Assembly: GCF_001544075.1 (NCBI RefSeq)
Contig: NZ_BCNT01000026.1
Location: forward strand, 1 to 42,035
Length of the DNA stretch: 42,035 nucleotides
Direction: 5' to 3'
Origin: Comamonas terrae
Lineage (GTDB): Bacteria > Pseudomonadota > Gammaproteobacteria > Burkholderiales > Burkholderiaceae_C
Shown: piece by piece, positions 1 through 8,483 of the stretch
Position numbering within the stretch: the stretch's first letter is position 1
How the letters are laid out: every line of letters starts with the position of its first letter
Translations under genes and position numbers: made by a program
The notes under the pieces: generated by a model
What the model saw: the letters and a program-made list of their open reading frames with translations, nothing else
Told to the model about the DNA's origin: nothing
Databases searched by the model: none

Positions 1-1416
1 CAATCGGTTGAAGGAAAGAACCTGCTGGCCCGCGTGCAGCAGCATCGTGCCGCCTTTCTGAAACAGGGCGATCAGTTCCTTGCGCTCGTTGAAGGCAGCC
101 AACGGGATGAAGCGCTCTCCGTGCTGGAAACCCAGCTGCGTCCTGTCCTTCGTGACTACCAGCGAGCGATTCATGATCTGTTGACCGACCAGACCCAGCG
201 TTCGGACAATGCCAGCCAGCGGGCCGAGAGCGCCGCACAGCAGCTGGTATGGGAGGTATTGGTCACAGGTGCCATCGCCATCGCCGTCGCAGTCTTTCTG
301 GCCTGGGCCATCATCCGCTCCATCACCCGCCCGCTGGCACAAGCGGTCGAAGTGGCGGATCGCGTGGCAAGCGGAGATCTGAGCGGCCAGATCGCCGCGC
401 AGTCCAAAGACGAAATGGGACACCTGCTTGGCGCACTGCAACGCATGCAGCAAAGCCTGGTGAAAACAGTAACTTCGGTGCGCACCAATGCGCAGGGCGT
501 GGCATCGGCCAGCGCCCAGATCGCCGCAGGCAACCATGATCTGTCCGGCCGCACGGAAGAGCAGGCCAGCGCACTGGAGCAGACCGCGGCGTCCATGGAA
601 GAGCTGGGCTCCACCGTCAAGCAAAACGCCGATAACGCCCGCCAAGCCAACCAGATGGCCATGAGCGCGTCCACGGTCGCTGCCCAGGGGGGAGAGGTTG
701 TTGCTGAAGTGGTGGAGACCATGAAAAGCATCAACGAAAGCAGCCACAAGATCGCCGATATCATCAGCGTCATCGATGGCATCGCCTTCCAGACCAACAT
801 CCTGGCCTTGAACGCCGCAGTGGAGGCGGCGAGGGCCGGCGAGCAAGGCCGTGGCTTTGCCGTGGTTGCGGGCGAAGTGCGGGCCCTGGCCGGACGCTCG
901 GCCGAGGCCGCCAAGGAAATCAAGGCCCTGATCGATACCAGTGTGGGGCGCGTGGAACAAGGCACACAGCTCGTCGACAAGGCCGGCACCACCATGACCG
1001 AGGTGGTCACGGCCATTCGCCGCGTGACCGATGTCATGGGCGAGATCAGTGCCGCCAGCCATGAGCAAAGCCAGGGTGTGGCACAGGTCGGCGAAGCCGT
1101 CACGCAGATGGACCAGACGACCCAGCAAAATGCGGCGCTGGTGGAAGAAATGGCGGCGGCTGCCAGTAGCCTCAACCACCAGGCGCAGTCGTTGGTGGAA
1201 GCTGTCGCGGTCTTCAAGCTGTCCGGGCATGAGCACGTGATCCGAGCTTCGGCGTCAATCACACCAAGGAGCACAAAGCAGCCGGTGAATACGGTCAACA
1301 CGGTCAAGCCTGCGGTTCAGGCCATATCGGCCAAGTCGCCTGCCCCCCGTCGGCCTGCAGCCATCGCGGGTGCACAGCAAGGTGCAGGAATGGATAACGA
1401 TTGGGAGGCTTTTTAG
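1..1416 (+). CDS. Methyl-accepting chemotaxis protein, 5' end missing
   Basis: Transmembrane chemoreceptor that senses a ligand and controls the CheA kinase. The frame is open from base 1, so the N-terminal periplasmic part lies outside the window; a GTG at 34 is probably internal. Counting from that codon there is one transmembrane helix (about 73-94), a HAMP linker (95-147) and a long coiled-coil signalling domain. The conserved hairpin tip around residues 250-280 reads [20 protein letters not shown]. The protein ends in DNDWEAF, like the NWETF-type pentapeptide that tethers CheR and CheB, so methylation-dependent adaptation is likely. No che genes are adjacent, and it converges with the catalase gene. 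The ligand cannot be predicted without the sensor domain. Family assignment is firm. Confidence 0.95.
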   Translation, partial: QSVEGKNLLARVQQHRAAFLKQGDQFLALVEGSQRDEALSVLETQLRPVLRDYQRAIHDLLTDQTQRSDNASQRAESAAQQLVWEVLVTGAIAIAVAVFLAWAIIRSITRPLAQAVEVADRVASGDLSGQIAAQSKDEMGHLLGALQRMQQSLVKTVTSVRTNAQGVASASAQIAAGNHDLSGRTEEQASALEQTAASMEELGSTVKQNADNARQANQMAMSASTVAAQGGEVVAEVVETMKSINESSHKIADIISVIDGIAFQTNILALNAAVEAARAGEQGRGFAVVAGEVRALAGRSAEAAKEIKALIDTSVGRVEQGTQLVDKAGTTMTEVVTAIRRVTDVMGEISAASHEQSQGVAQVGEAVTQMDQTTQQNAALVEEMAAAASSLNHQAQSLVEAVAVFKLSGHEHVIRASASITPRSTKQPVNTVNTVKPAVQAISAKSPAPRRPAAIAGAQQGAGMDNDWEAF

Positions 1417-1478
1417 CCAGTGCATTTCCCCCTGCACCCTGCAAAGTGCCTGGCCCCCTGGGTCAGGCCGTGGTTTGA

Positions 1479-3653
1479 TCAGGCGAGCATTCGCACTTTC
1501 GGCTCACGCTCCCAATGGCGCCGCACGCCTGTCTTCACAAGCGCTTCGACGGGTACCACCCCTTCGTCCTTTTCCACGCCCGCCTTGTCCAGCAGTACCT
1601 GCGAGCCCTGGCAATGTGCAATGGTCTTGCAGTGGCCATAGGCATCCATGAACCACTGCACGGCCGCGCCTTCGCGGGTCAGCTGCTCGGCCTGCTTGGG
1701 CATGAGAATGCTGGCCACCGCGTCGAACAGTACCGAGGGCGATCCTGCCAGCTGCCCGTCGGCCTTGAGCGTACCGCCCTTGACGGGGATGCCGCCCACC
1801 TTGGGCGCCACGAGGAAGACGCTGCCGCCGGCCTTTTCCACCTCGGCCTTGAGCTTGTCTATGGCTGCCTTGTCCGAACCTTCGGCAAACAGCAGCCCGA
1901 CCTTGCGTCCAGCGAAGGTGTTCTTGGCCTGCTTGTGGATGGACAGCGCGTCGGAGGGCGCCATCTCCACCGGCTCGCGCGCGGCCCTGGCTTTGGACGG
2001 CAGCTTGATCGCCAGCCCCGCAGCCACACGCTTGGCGAGGTCTTCGTCGATGTTGCGCAGCCGTGCCACGACACGTTCGCGCACGTGCTCCAGCGCCACC
2101 TTCGACAGCTCGAACACCAGCGCCGAGGCGATGTGCGCCTGCTCGCTACGCGTCTGCGAGCGGTAGAACTGCCGTGCCTGGCTGTAGTGGTCGGCAAACA
2201 GCTCGGCGCGGATGCGCAGCTTCTGGGCCGCGTCGTTGCGCTCGGCATTGGCGGGAAAGGAGGTGAAGCCCATCTCGGGGCAGGCGCGCGGGCCGCCATC
2301 CTCGCCCGCCTCTGCCAGGCTGTTGGGCTCGTAGTTGGCGCGGCCGGTGGGCACCATCGTCTGCATCATGCCGTCGCGCTGGAAGTTATGGAATGGGCAC
2401 TTGGGCGCGTTGATCGGGATCTGGTGGAAGTTGGTCGTGCCCAGGCGCGACTTCTGCGTGTCGAGGTACGAGAACAGCCGCCCCTGCAGCAGCGGATCGT
2501 TGGTGAAGTCGATGCCGGGAATGACGTTGGAGGGCAGGAAAGCCGCCTGTTCGACCTCGGCGAAGAAGTTGTCTGGATTGCGGTTGAGCGTCATGCGGCC
2601 GACGATCTGCACCGGCACCTCTTCCTCGGGGATCAGCTTGGTGGCGTCCAGTACGTCGTAGGGCTGCCGGGCGGCCCAGTCTTCATCGAACACCTGGATG
2701 CCCAGATCCCAGGCGGGGAAGTCGCCCTGGTCGATGGCTTCGTACAGGTCGCGCCGCAGGAAATCAGGGTCGGCTCCCGCGATCTTCACGGCCTCGTCCC
2801 AGCAGGTGGACTCGATGCCCAGTACCGGCTTCCAGTGGAACTTGACGAAGCGGCCCTCGCCCTTTGCATTGACCAGGCGGAAGGTGTGCACGCCAAAACC
2901 CTCGATCATGCGGAAACTGCGAGGAATCGCACGGTCCGACATGGCCCACATGATCATGTGCATGGACTCGGGCATCAGCCCGATGAAGTCCCAGAGCGTG
3001 TCGTGCGCCGTGGCGGCCTGCGGGTAGCCGCGGTCGGCTTCCATCTTCACGCTGTGCACGAGGTCGGGGAACTTCATCGCGTCCTGGATGAAGAAGACGG
3101 GGATGTTGTTGCCCACCAGGTCCCAGTTGCCGGTGTCGGTGTAGAGCTTGACGGCGAAGCCGCGCACGTCGCGCGGTGTGTCGATGGAGCCAGCCCCGCC
3201 GGCCACAGTGGAAAAGCGCACGAACACCGGGCAGGTGGCGCCCGCCTTCTGGAAGATGGATGCCTTGGTCAGCTCCGGAATCGCCTTCGTGCACTCGAAC
3301 ACGCCGTGCGCGCCCGAGCCGCGCGCATGCACGATGCGCTCAGGGATACGTTCGTGGTCAAAATGGAAGATCTTCTCTCGCAGGATGAAGTCTTCGAGCA
3401 ACGTGGGCCCGCGCTCGCCAGCTCGCAGCGAATTCTGGTTGTCGGCTATGCGGTGCCCGAAATTGTCGGTGAGGGCTTGCGAATCGGGCCGGATGTTACG
3501 GTTTGAAGGGAGGTTTTGGTGTAGTTCACCACCCTGCCCCACAACTGCCTCATACACCGCTTGATCGGCTTGCGGAACGTTGGAGCGCGGCGCTTGAGAC
3601 GACTTGGACACGCTGGCCGCCCCATGGGACGGCGCTTTGGGCTTTTGTGGCAT
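1479..3653 (-). CDS. katE: Large-subunit catalase with C-terminal DJ-1/PfpI-like domain
   Basis: Heme catalase (hydroperoxidase II type) that dismutates hydrogen peroxide in the cytoplasm; 724 residues, close to the roughly 750 of E. coli KatE. The catalytic histidine lies in VHARG (about His109), the distal asparagine in LVGNN (about Asn182), and the proximal heme-ligand tyrosine in RLFSYLDTQ (about Tyr396). From about residue 575 there is a flavodoxin-like class I amidotransferase/PfpI domain ([12 protein letters not shown]), the mark of large-subunit clade 2 catalases. The open frame extends 80 codons further upstream, but the ATG at 3653 is preceded by a perfect AAGGAGGT ribosome-binding site and fits the family N-terminus, so it was chosen. 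The gene appears monocistronic. No OxyR or stationary-phase promoter could be recognised. Confidence 0.95.
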   Translation of the reverse strand: MPQKPKAPSHGAASVSKSSQAPRSNVPQADQAVYEAVVGQGGELHQNLPSNRNIRPDSQALTDNFGHRIADNQNSLRAGERGPTLLEDFILREKIFHFDHERIPERIVHARGSGAHGVFECTKAIPELTKASIFQKAGATCPVFVRFSTVAGGAGSIDTPRDVRGFAVKLYTDTGNWDLVGNNIPVFFIQDAMKFPDLVHSVKMEADRGYPQAATAHDTLWDFIGLMPESMHMIMWAMSDRAIPRSFRMIEGFGVHTFRLVNAKGEGRFVKFHWKPVLGIESTCWDEAVKIAGADPDFLRRDLYEAIDQGDFPAWDLGIQVFDEDWAARQPYDVLDATKLIPEEEVPVQIVGRMTLNRNPDNFFAEVEQAAFLPSNVIPGIDFTNDPLLQGRLFSYLDTQKSRLGTTNFHQIPINAPKCPFHNFQRDGMMQTMVPTGRANYEPNSLAEAGEDGGPRACPEMGFTSFPANAERNDAAQKLRIRAELFADHYSQARQFYRSQTRSEQAHIASALVFELSKVALEHVRERVVARLRNIDEDLAKRVAAGLAIKLPSKARAAREPVEMAPSDALSIHKQAKNTFAGRKVGLLFAEGSDKAAIDKLKAEVEKAGGSVFLVAPKVGGIPVKGGTLKADGQLAGSPSVLFDAVASILMPKQAEQLTREGAAVQWFMDAYGHCKTIAHCQGSQVLLDKAGVEKDEGVVPVEALVKTGVRRHWEREPKVRMLA

Positions 3654-4154
3654 GAAGACCTCCTTAATCAAAGCGTCAGGGTCCGCGAACGGACATGAAC
3701 CTTTGACCTTATTGGGAGCGTCTGCATGGGGGCGTCGCTCAAGTGCCAAGCGGTACGTAGGAAAAAGTACCTCGCATTTCCGCAGATCAAGAAATTTGCC
3801 TTCGGGCTCTGCGTCGAACGGGGGCTTTTGCGCGGTTGCATGGCGGTCCGAGGTGGTTGCGGCGGCTGCGCCTCCAGTTACTTTCGACGCCACCTATGCC
3901 CTGAACGTCAGCATCTCGGCCGAAGAGTCCTTGCCGAAGGCCGTCGAGAACCTGTGCATGTCCTTGATGGGGCTGCATCACGAAATTGACAAAAGATTGG
4001 ATGCACACGCGTTTCCATCAACAAGTTCCTACCGGGTACGCACTCGCGGGTATGGATTCCCACTCCGGTCATCGACACTGCATTTGCCCACTCCCCTACC
4101 CCGGCTCCGCCAATGGCATGGAAAGCCTGCGCCTGGTCAAAGACGATTCAGGAT
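3654..4154. other. 500-base intergenic region upstream of katE
   Basis: This must hold the katE promoter, but no convincing -35/-10 pair was recognised. Frames are open on both strands. The plus-strand stretch about 3877-4030 has a plausible amino-acid composition (it includes FDATYALNVSISAEESL), but it has no start codon with a ribosome-binding site and no family I recognise. It may be a gene remnant or chance. Confidence 0.4.
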
Positions 4155-5153
4155 TCAGCGCGGCGAGCGACGCTCGCGCATGCGCAGCATGGAGCGGCGC
4201 GCGGCGGACAGATTGGATTTGCGTGCGCCGGAGGCCATCAAAGCGCCGGGTTCTGCCGTGCTGCCGGCGGCTGCCATGCGTTGCTGGGCCTCCAGCAGGC
4301 TCTTGATGTCTGCCGCACGCTCCTGGGCAAGTGCTGCCGCATTCTGGGCGGCCTGCAGCTGTGTATGCAGGTTCAGGATTTCCTGCTCCGAGCGTTCCAG
4401 GCGCGCCTGCAGTTCCTGGCTTCGGGCTTCCGCCTTGCGCTCCTGTTCCTGCGCCGCCTTCTTGGCGTTGCTGAGTTCCTGGCGTGCGCGGTCCACCTCG
4501 TTGAGCATATGGCGCTCGTTGCCCGCATATTGCTCGGCCAGGCGCTGGCGCTCCAGCGCGGCAGCCTGCATTTCCTCGCTGTGCTTTTGCTGCAGCGACT
4601 CCTTTTGCCGCGAAGCCTGGGCCAGAGCTTCGCGCAGCTCTTCCATGCGCTCATCGCGGTCCTGCAAATGCTGCTGCACGTCGTCAAGCCGGCGCGCCAG
4701 ATCCTGGGCCTGGGCCTGGGCCAGCTGCAGCGCCTGGTTCATCGCCTCCTTCTGGGCCTGCATCGCGGTTTCCCGCTGGAGCAGCTGTTCCTTCTGAGCC
4801 GCCTGCTCGGCCTCGGCAGCCTGAAGCGCTGCTTCTCGTTCGGCCAGAGCGGCTGAGGCTGACTGCAGCGCCTCTTCCCGCGCCGTGTTCCACAACTCCT
4901 GCGCCATGCGCTGGATCGGCTCCGGCACCGAGGAAGCCTGCGCAGCATCCTGCTCCCCTGCCACGCCCAGCCTGCGCCCCAGTGTGGCAAACCAGTTTTC
5001 CAGCATGGGACTGACGGTATTGGGGGAACCGCGACCGATGTGCTGGCGCACGCGTTCGATCGTGGGGCGCAGCCCCTGGGCGATCAAGGCATCTGCAGCA
5101 GCCCAGACATCGGCTTCCTGCACACCTCTGGACGTGGTTTTTGGTGTATTCAT
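4155..5153 (-). CDS. KfrA-like coiled-coil DNA-binding protein
   Basis: 332 residues. The N-terminal part (about 10-65) matches the KfrA_N DNA-binding domain: VWAAADALIAQG, then RPTIERVRQHIGRGSPNTVSPML. Residues about 90-300 are an almost uninterrupted alpha-helical coiled coil rich in Ala, Gln, Glu and Arg, followed by a basic tail (RRSMLRMRERRSPR). Plasmid KfrA of RK2 is an autoregulated DNA-binding protein with a long coiled coil, and chromosomal relatives also exist. Here the gene is divergent from a tyrosine recombinase across an AT-rich gap with two inverted repeats, so autoregulation and control of the neighbour are plausible inferences. The start is the ATG inside CATATG at 5151-5153; no good ribosome-binding site precedes it. 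A nucleoid or segregation role is possible. Confidence 0.8.
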   Translation of the reverse strand: MNTPKTTSRGVQEADVWAAADALIAQGLRPTIERVRQHIGRGSPNTVSPMLENWFATLGRRLGVAGEQDAAQASSVPEPIQRMAQELWNTAREEALQSASAALAEREAALQAAEAEQAAQKEQLLQRETAMQAQKEAMNQALQLAQAQAQDLARRLDDVQQHLQDRDERMEELREALAQASRQKESLQQKHSEEMQAAALERQRLAEQYAGNERHMLNEVDRARQELSNAKKAAQEQERKAEARSQELQARLERSEQEILNLHTQLQAAQNAAALAQERAADIKSLLEAQQRMAAAGSTAEPGALMASGARKSNLSAARRSMLRMRERRSPR

Positions 5154-5173
5154 ATGAAATATCTTTTTTACTA

Positions 5174-5194
5174 ACGATAAGTGATTGTTATCGT
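5174..5194. promoter_or_regulatory. Inverted repeat, candidate KfrA-type operator 1
   Basis: ACGATAA (5174-5180) and TTATCGT (5188-5194) are perfect inverted arms separated by 7 bases, 21 bases upstream of the kfrA-like start codon. RK2 KfrA represses its own promoter, so an operator here is a reasonable inference; binding is not shown. Confidence 0.5.
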
Positions 5195-5231
5195 GGTTTA
5201 TTGAATATTTTCGTTATACATCAAACATAAC

Positions 5232-5249
5232 ATGTATTAAATAATACAT
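5232..5249. promoter_or_regulatory. Inverted repeat, candidate operator 2 or promoter element
   Basis: ATGTATTA (5232-5239) and TAATACAT (5242-5249) are perfect 8-base arms around a 2-base centre. A second, off-centre pair (ACATCA 5218-5223, TGATGT 5251-5256) encloses it. It lies near the recombinase end of the divergent region and could be an operator or overlap its promoter. Confidence 0.45.
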
Positions 5250-5467
5250 ATGATGTTTTCATACAAATGAATTTGCTACATTACAGCTACTTGGGCCCTG
5301 ATCGGTATCTGAAAGACCTTTTTCGCAAGCGGAATGCCGGCAATTGGTGGAAAGCAAGGTTCCGCGCTCACCCACGCGGATCGTCATTGCAGGCGGCCCC
5401 ACAGGAAACTGCGGCCGGCAACGCCAATCTGGAAAAACCACCGGCCGGCCGCGGCGACAATCACTCC

Positions 5468-6586
5468 ATGTCTTCCGACGAGCTTTTGCCTTCTTCCCTG
5501 AGCGGCGATATCGATGCCGCCCCGCCCTTGTGCAGCGTGAACCCGGCCGGAAGCTCCCCGGCGCTGCCGCCAGCGGCCCAAAAAGCCATTCGGGAGCTGA
5601 TGCGCGAGGGCGAGTCGATCAATACGCGCTCCAGCTACCAGAGCGCCATGCGGTACTGGGCTGCCTGGCATGTGCTGCGCATGGGGCGGACCATGCAGCT
5701 GCCGCTGCCCGTTTCGACGGTTCTGCAATTCATCATCGACCATGCGCAGCGCCAGGGCGCCAACGGCCTGGTGAACGAGATGCCCGAGGAAATAGACCAG
5801 GCGCTGGTTGCCGCCGGCTACAAAGGGAAAAAAGGCCCGCCCGCGCACAACACGCTGGTGCACCGCGTAGCGGTGCTGTCCAAGGCGCACCAGGTTCACG
5901 GGCTGAGCAATCCCTGTCAGGACGGCGCAGTGCGCGAGCTCATGTCACGCACCCGCAAGGCCTATGCGCGCCGGGGCGAGCAGGCCCAGAAGAAGGATGC
6001 CCTGACCCGCGATGTGCTGGAACAGCTGCTGGCCACCTGTGACGACAGCCTGCGCGGCTTGCGCGACCGGGCCCTGCTGTTGTTTGCCTGGAGCAGCGGA
6101 GGCCGCAGGCGCTCCGAAGTGGCCGCAGCCGACATGCGCTACCTGCGCGCCGTGGGGCCCAGCGACTATATCTATACGCTGGCGCATTCCAAGACCAACC
6201 AGTCGGGCCTGGATGCACCCGAGAACCACAAGCCCGTCACCGGACGGGCGGCCACGGCCCTGAGTGCCTGGCTGGCTGCTGCGCAAATTCACGAAGGCCC
6301 TATCTTTCGCCGCATCCGCAAAGGCGGCCATGTGGCCGAACCGCTCACGCCAGCGGCGGTGCGCAACATCGTCCAGCAGCGCTGCAAACTGGCCGGGGTG
6401 GATGGCGATTTTTCGGCGCACTCGCTGCGCTCGGGCTTTGTGACCGAGGCCGGGCGCCAAAATGTGCCGCTGCCGGACACCATGGCGCTGACGGGGCACC
6501 ACAGCGTCAACACCGTCATGGGCTATTACCGGGCGGATACGGCTCTGCAGAACCGCGCAGCCCGGTTGCTGGATCCTGAGAACTAG
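5468..6586 (+). CDS. Tyrosine-type site-specific recombinase/integrase
   Basis: About 372 residues from the ATG at 5468; an in-frame ATG at 5267 would add 67 poorly conserved-looking residues. The N-terminal half is a core-binding SAM-like helical domain. The C-terminal catalytic domain shows the family residues: Arg in SSGGRRRSE, His-x-x-Arg in AHSLRSGF, His in TGHHS, and the nucleophile Tyr in MGYYRAD. All expected catalytic residues are present, so it may be active. It is not flanked by a recognisable att site, tRNA gene or element cargo. Its stop codon overlaps that of the convergent bioF (CTAG at 6583-6586), which argues for a long-settled chromosomal gene rather than the edge of a recent island. 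Its substrate is unknown. Confidence 0.88.
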   Translation: MSSDELLPSSLSGDIDAAPPLCSVNPAGSSPALPPAAQKAIRELMREGESINTRSSYQSAMRYWAAWHVLRMGRTMQLPLPVSTVLQFIIDHAQRQGANGLVNEMPEEIDQALVAAGYKGKKGPPAHNTLVHRVAVLSKAHQVHGLSNPCQDGAVRELMSRTRKAYARRGEQAQKKDALTRDVLEQLLATCDDSLRGLRDRALLLFAWSSGGRRRSEVAAADMRYLRAVGPSDYIYTLAHSKTNQSGLDAPENHKPVTGRAATALSAWLAAAQIHEGPIFRRIRKGGHVAEPLTPAAVRNIVQQRCKLAGVDGDFSAHSLRSGFVTEAGRQNVPLPDTMALTGHHSVNTVMGYYRADTALQNRAARLLDPEN

Positions 6587-7803
6587 GAAGTCGTTGCCGG
6601 CAGCAATGCCAGTTCACCCAGTGCGGCCAGCAGTTGCTCAACGTCGGCATCGGTGTGCGCAGCGGACAGCGCAATGCGCAGGCGGGCAGTGCCTGCAGGC
6701 ACCGTGGGCGGGCGGATCGCCGGCACCCACAGGCCGCGCCGGCGCAGGCCTTCCATCAAGTCCAGCGCGGCGGCATTGCCGCCGATCACCAGCGCCTGCA
6801 CGGCGGTGTGCGAGGGCAGCAGCCGCCAGCCGGTGTCCTGCAGCAAGGGCTGCAAGCCGGCGCGCAACTGAGCGATGCGTGCCTGCAGTTGCTCGCGCAA
6901 GCTGCTCTCGTGCTCGATCAGCCGCAGGCTCGCCTGCAGCGCCTGCGCGAGCAAGGCCGGGGCGGCCGTGGCAAAGGTGTAGCTGCGCGTCTTCTGCAGC
7001 AGCCACTCGATCAGCAATTCGTGCCCCGCGACAAAGGCGCCCGACACGCCAGCGGCCTTGCTCAGCGTGGCCATGTACAGCACGCGGGGGGAAGCCTTGT
7101 CACCGGTCAGGCCTGCAGCTGCCAGGCTGCCGCGCCCCTCGGGGCCGAGCACGCCGAAGCCGTGGGCATCGTCCAGCAGCAGCAGGGCGTCGTGGCGCTC
7201 GCACAGGGCCAGCAGGCCGGGAATGTCGGCCACATTGCCGTCCATGCTGAACACTGCATCGCTCACCACCAGCTTGCGGGGGATGGTGCAGGCAGCCAGC
7301 TGGCTTTCCAGCGCCGCCAGATCGCCATGCGCAAAGCGGTGGATTTGCGCACGCGAGAGCCGGCAGCCATCGATCAGGCTGGCGTGGTTCAGCGCATCCG
7401 AGAAGACGGCATCGCCAGCGCCCACCAGGGCCGGGATGATGCTGGCGTTGGTGGCAAAGCCGGCATAAAAGTACAAGGCCCGGGGCAATTGCACAAAGCG
7501 GGCCAGATCGTCCTCCAGCGCGGCATTGGCCGTGCTGTGGCCGTTGACCATGGGCGAGCCGCCCGAGCCCACGCCAAAGTCGCGCGCGCCGGCGCAGGCC
7601 GCGTCGACCAGGGCCGGATGCCGGGCCAGGCCCAGATAGTCGTTGCTGCAAAACTGCAGCATGGGCCGCCCGTCCACCGCAATATGCGCCCCTTGCAAGG
7701 GCTCCACGGTGCGGCGGGAGCGGCGCAGTGCGGCGGCGTCGAGCGCCGCCAGCTGCCGGGGAATGTCCCGCAGCCAGAAATTGGATGCGCTTGCTGTACT
7801 CAT
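6583..7803 (-). CDS. bioF: 8-amino-7-oxononanoate synthase
   Basis: PLP enzyme that condenses pimeloyl-ACP (or pimeloyl-CoA) with L-alanine to form 7-keto-8-aminopelargonate, the first ring-building step of biotin synthesis; 406 residues, near the family's usual length. The alpha-oxoamine synthase signature is visible: FCSNDYLGLA, GVGSGGSPMVNGH, DDAHGFGVLG, and the PLP lysine in TLSKAAGVSG (about Lys249). The start ATG at 7803 overlaps the bioD stop (ATGA), showing translational coupling. Last gene of the bioBADF operon. A longer open frame upstream to 7890 lies inside bioD and was not used. Confidence 0.97.
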   Translation of the reverse strand: MSTASASNFWLRDIPRQLAALDAAALRRSRRTVEPLQGAHIAVDGRPMLQFCSNDYLGLARHPALVDAACAGARDFGVGSGGSPMVNGHSTANAALEDDLARFVQLPRALYFYAGFATNASIIPALVGAGDAVFSDALNHASLIDGCRLSRAQIHRFAHGDLAALESQLAACTIPRKLVVSDAVFSMDGNVADIPGLLALCERHDALLLLDDAHGFGVLGPEGRGSLAAAGLTGDKASPRVLYMATLSKAAGVSGAFVAGHELLIEWLLQKTRSYTFATAAPALLAQALQASLRLIEHESSLREQLQARIAQLRAGLQPLLQDTGWRLLPSHTAVQALVIGGNAAALDLMEGLRRRGLWVPAIRPPTVPAGTARLRIALSAAHTDADVEQLLAALGELALLPATTS

Positions 7804-8483
7804 TGCCAACCCCTGGGCAGCGTGACCGCAACCGAATGCGGATCGGGCGTGGCCTGCCATGGAATGTCCGCGAGCAGCGGAGCGCCCCATGCATCCATCT
7901 GGCGGCGCAGCCAGTCCATGTTCTCCTCGGGCACCAGCATCTGCGGGTCGACGCGGCTGGCCATCCAGCCCGCCAGCGGCAAGCCGCTGGCGCGTATGGC
8001 TTCGGCCGTCAGCAGCGCATGGTTCAGACAGCCCAGCTTCAGCCCCACCACCAGCACCACGGGCAGTTGCAGTGCCATCGCCAGATCGGCAATGCCGAGC
8101 GTCTCGGACAGCGGCACACGCCAGCCGCCTGCGCCTTCGACCACGACGGCATCGGCTTGCGCGGCCAGTTGGCGGTAGGCGTCCAGAATGGGCGGCAGCG
8201 TCACTTGCACCCCTGCGCGCCTGGCGGCGATATGGGGCGACACCGGGTCGGGCAGCAGCACCGGATTGTCCAGTGCAGCGGGCACGGCCAGCGTGGAGGC
8301 CGCACGCAAGGCCAGCGTGTCCTCATTGGCCCAGCCGCCCTGCCCGTCAGGCTCGGCCCCCGCGGCGACGGCTTTCATGCCCACCACGCGCGGATGGTGC
8401 TTGGCCAGCGCATGCAGCAGTGCGCAGCTGGCCAGGGTCTTGCCCACACCGGTATCGGTTCCGGTCACGAAGCAGCCGATCAT
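7800..8483 (-). CDS. bioD: Dethiobiotin synthase
   Basis: ATP-dependent carboxylase that closes the ureido ring of 7,8-diaminopelargonate to give dethiobiotin. 227 residues with the P-loop FVTGTDTGVGKT at about 4-15 and the family motif VEGAGGWRVPL. The start ATG (8483) overlaps the bioA stop in ATGA and the stop overlaps the bioF start the same way, so bioA, bioD and bioF form a tightly coupled unit. Confidence 0.97.
   Translation of the reverse strand: MIGCFVTGTDTGVGKTLASCALLHALAKHHPRVVGMKAVAAGAEPDGQGGWANEDTLALRAASTLAVPAALDNPVLLPDPVSPHIAARRAGVQVTLPPILDAYRQLAAQADAVVVEGAGGWRVPLSETLGIADLAMALQLPVVLVVGLKLGCLNHALLTAEAIRASGLPLAGWMASRVDPQMLVPEENMDWLRRQMDAWGAPLLADIPWQATPDPHSVAVTLPRGWQ

Larger units (their letters stand above)
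5154..5467. other. AT-rich divergent promoter region between kfrA-like gene and recombinase
   Basis: Bases 5154-5270 are strikingly AT-rich against a GC-rich chromosome and hold two inverted repeats listed separately. Bases 5267-5467 are an open frame in phase with the recombinase from an ATG at 5267. They look like leader rather than conserved protein, and neither start has a strong ribosome-binding site. Confidence 0.6.

Noticed and set aside
1417..1478. Terminator between the chemoreceptor and katE
   Set aside because: Only a weak GCCTG/CAGGC stem with no T-tract could be drawn.
3787..4008. 73-codon minus-strand open frame upstream of katE
   Set aside because: GTG start without a ribosome-binding site and no family resemblance.
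5154..6586. Recombinase as the edge of a recent genomic island
   Set aside because: No att repeats, tRNA gene or cargo, and the gene abuts bioF with overlapping stops.
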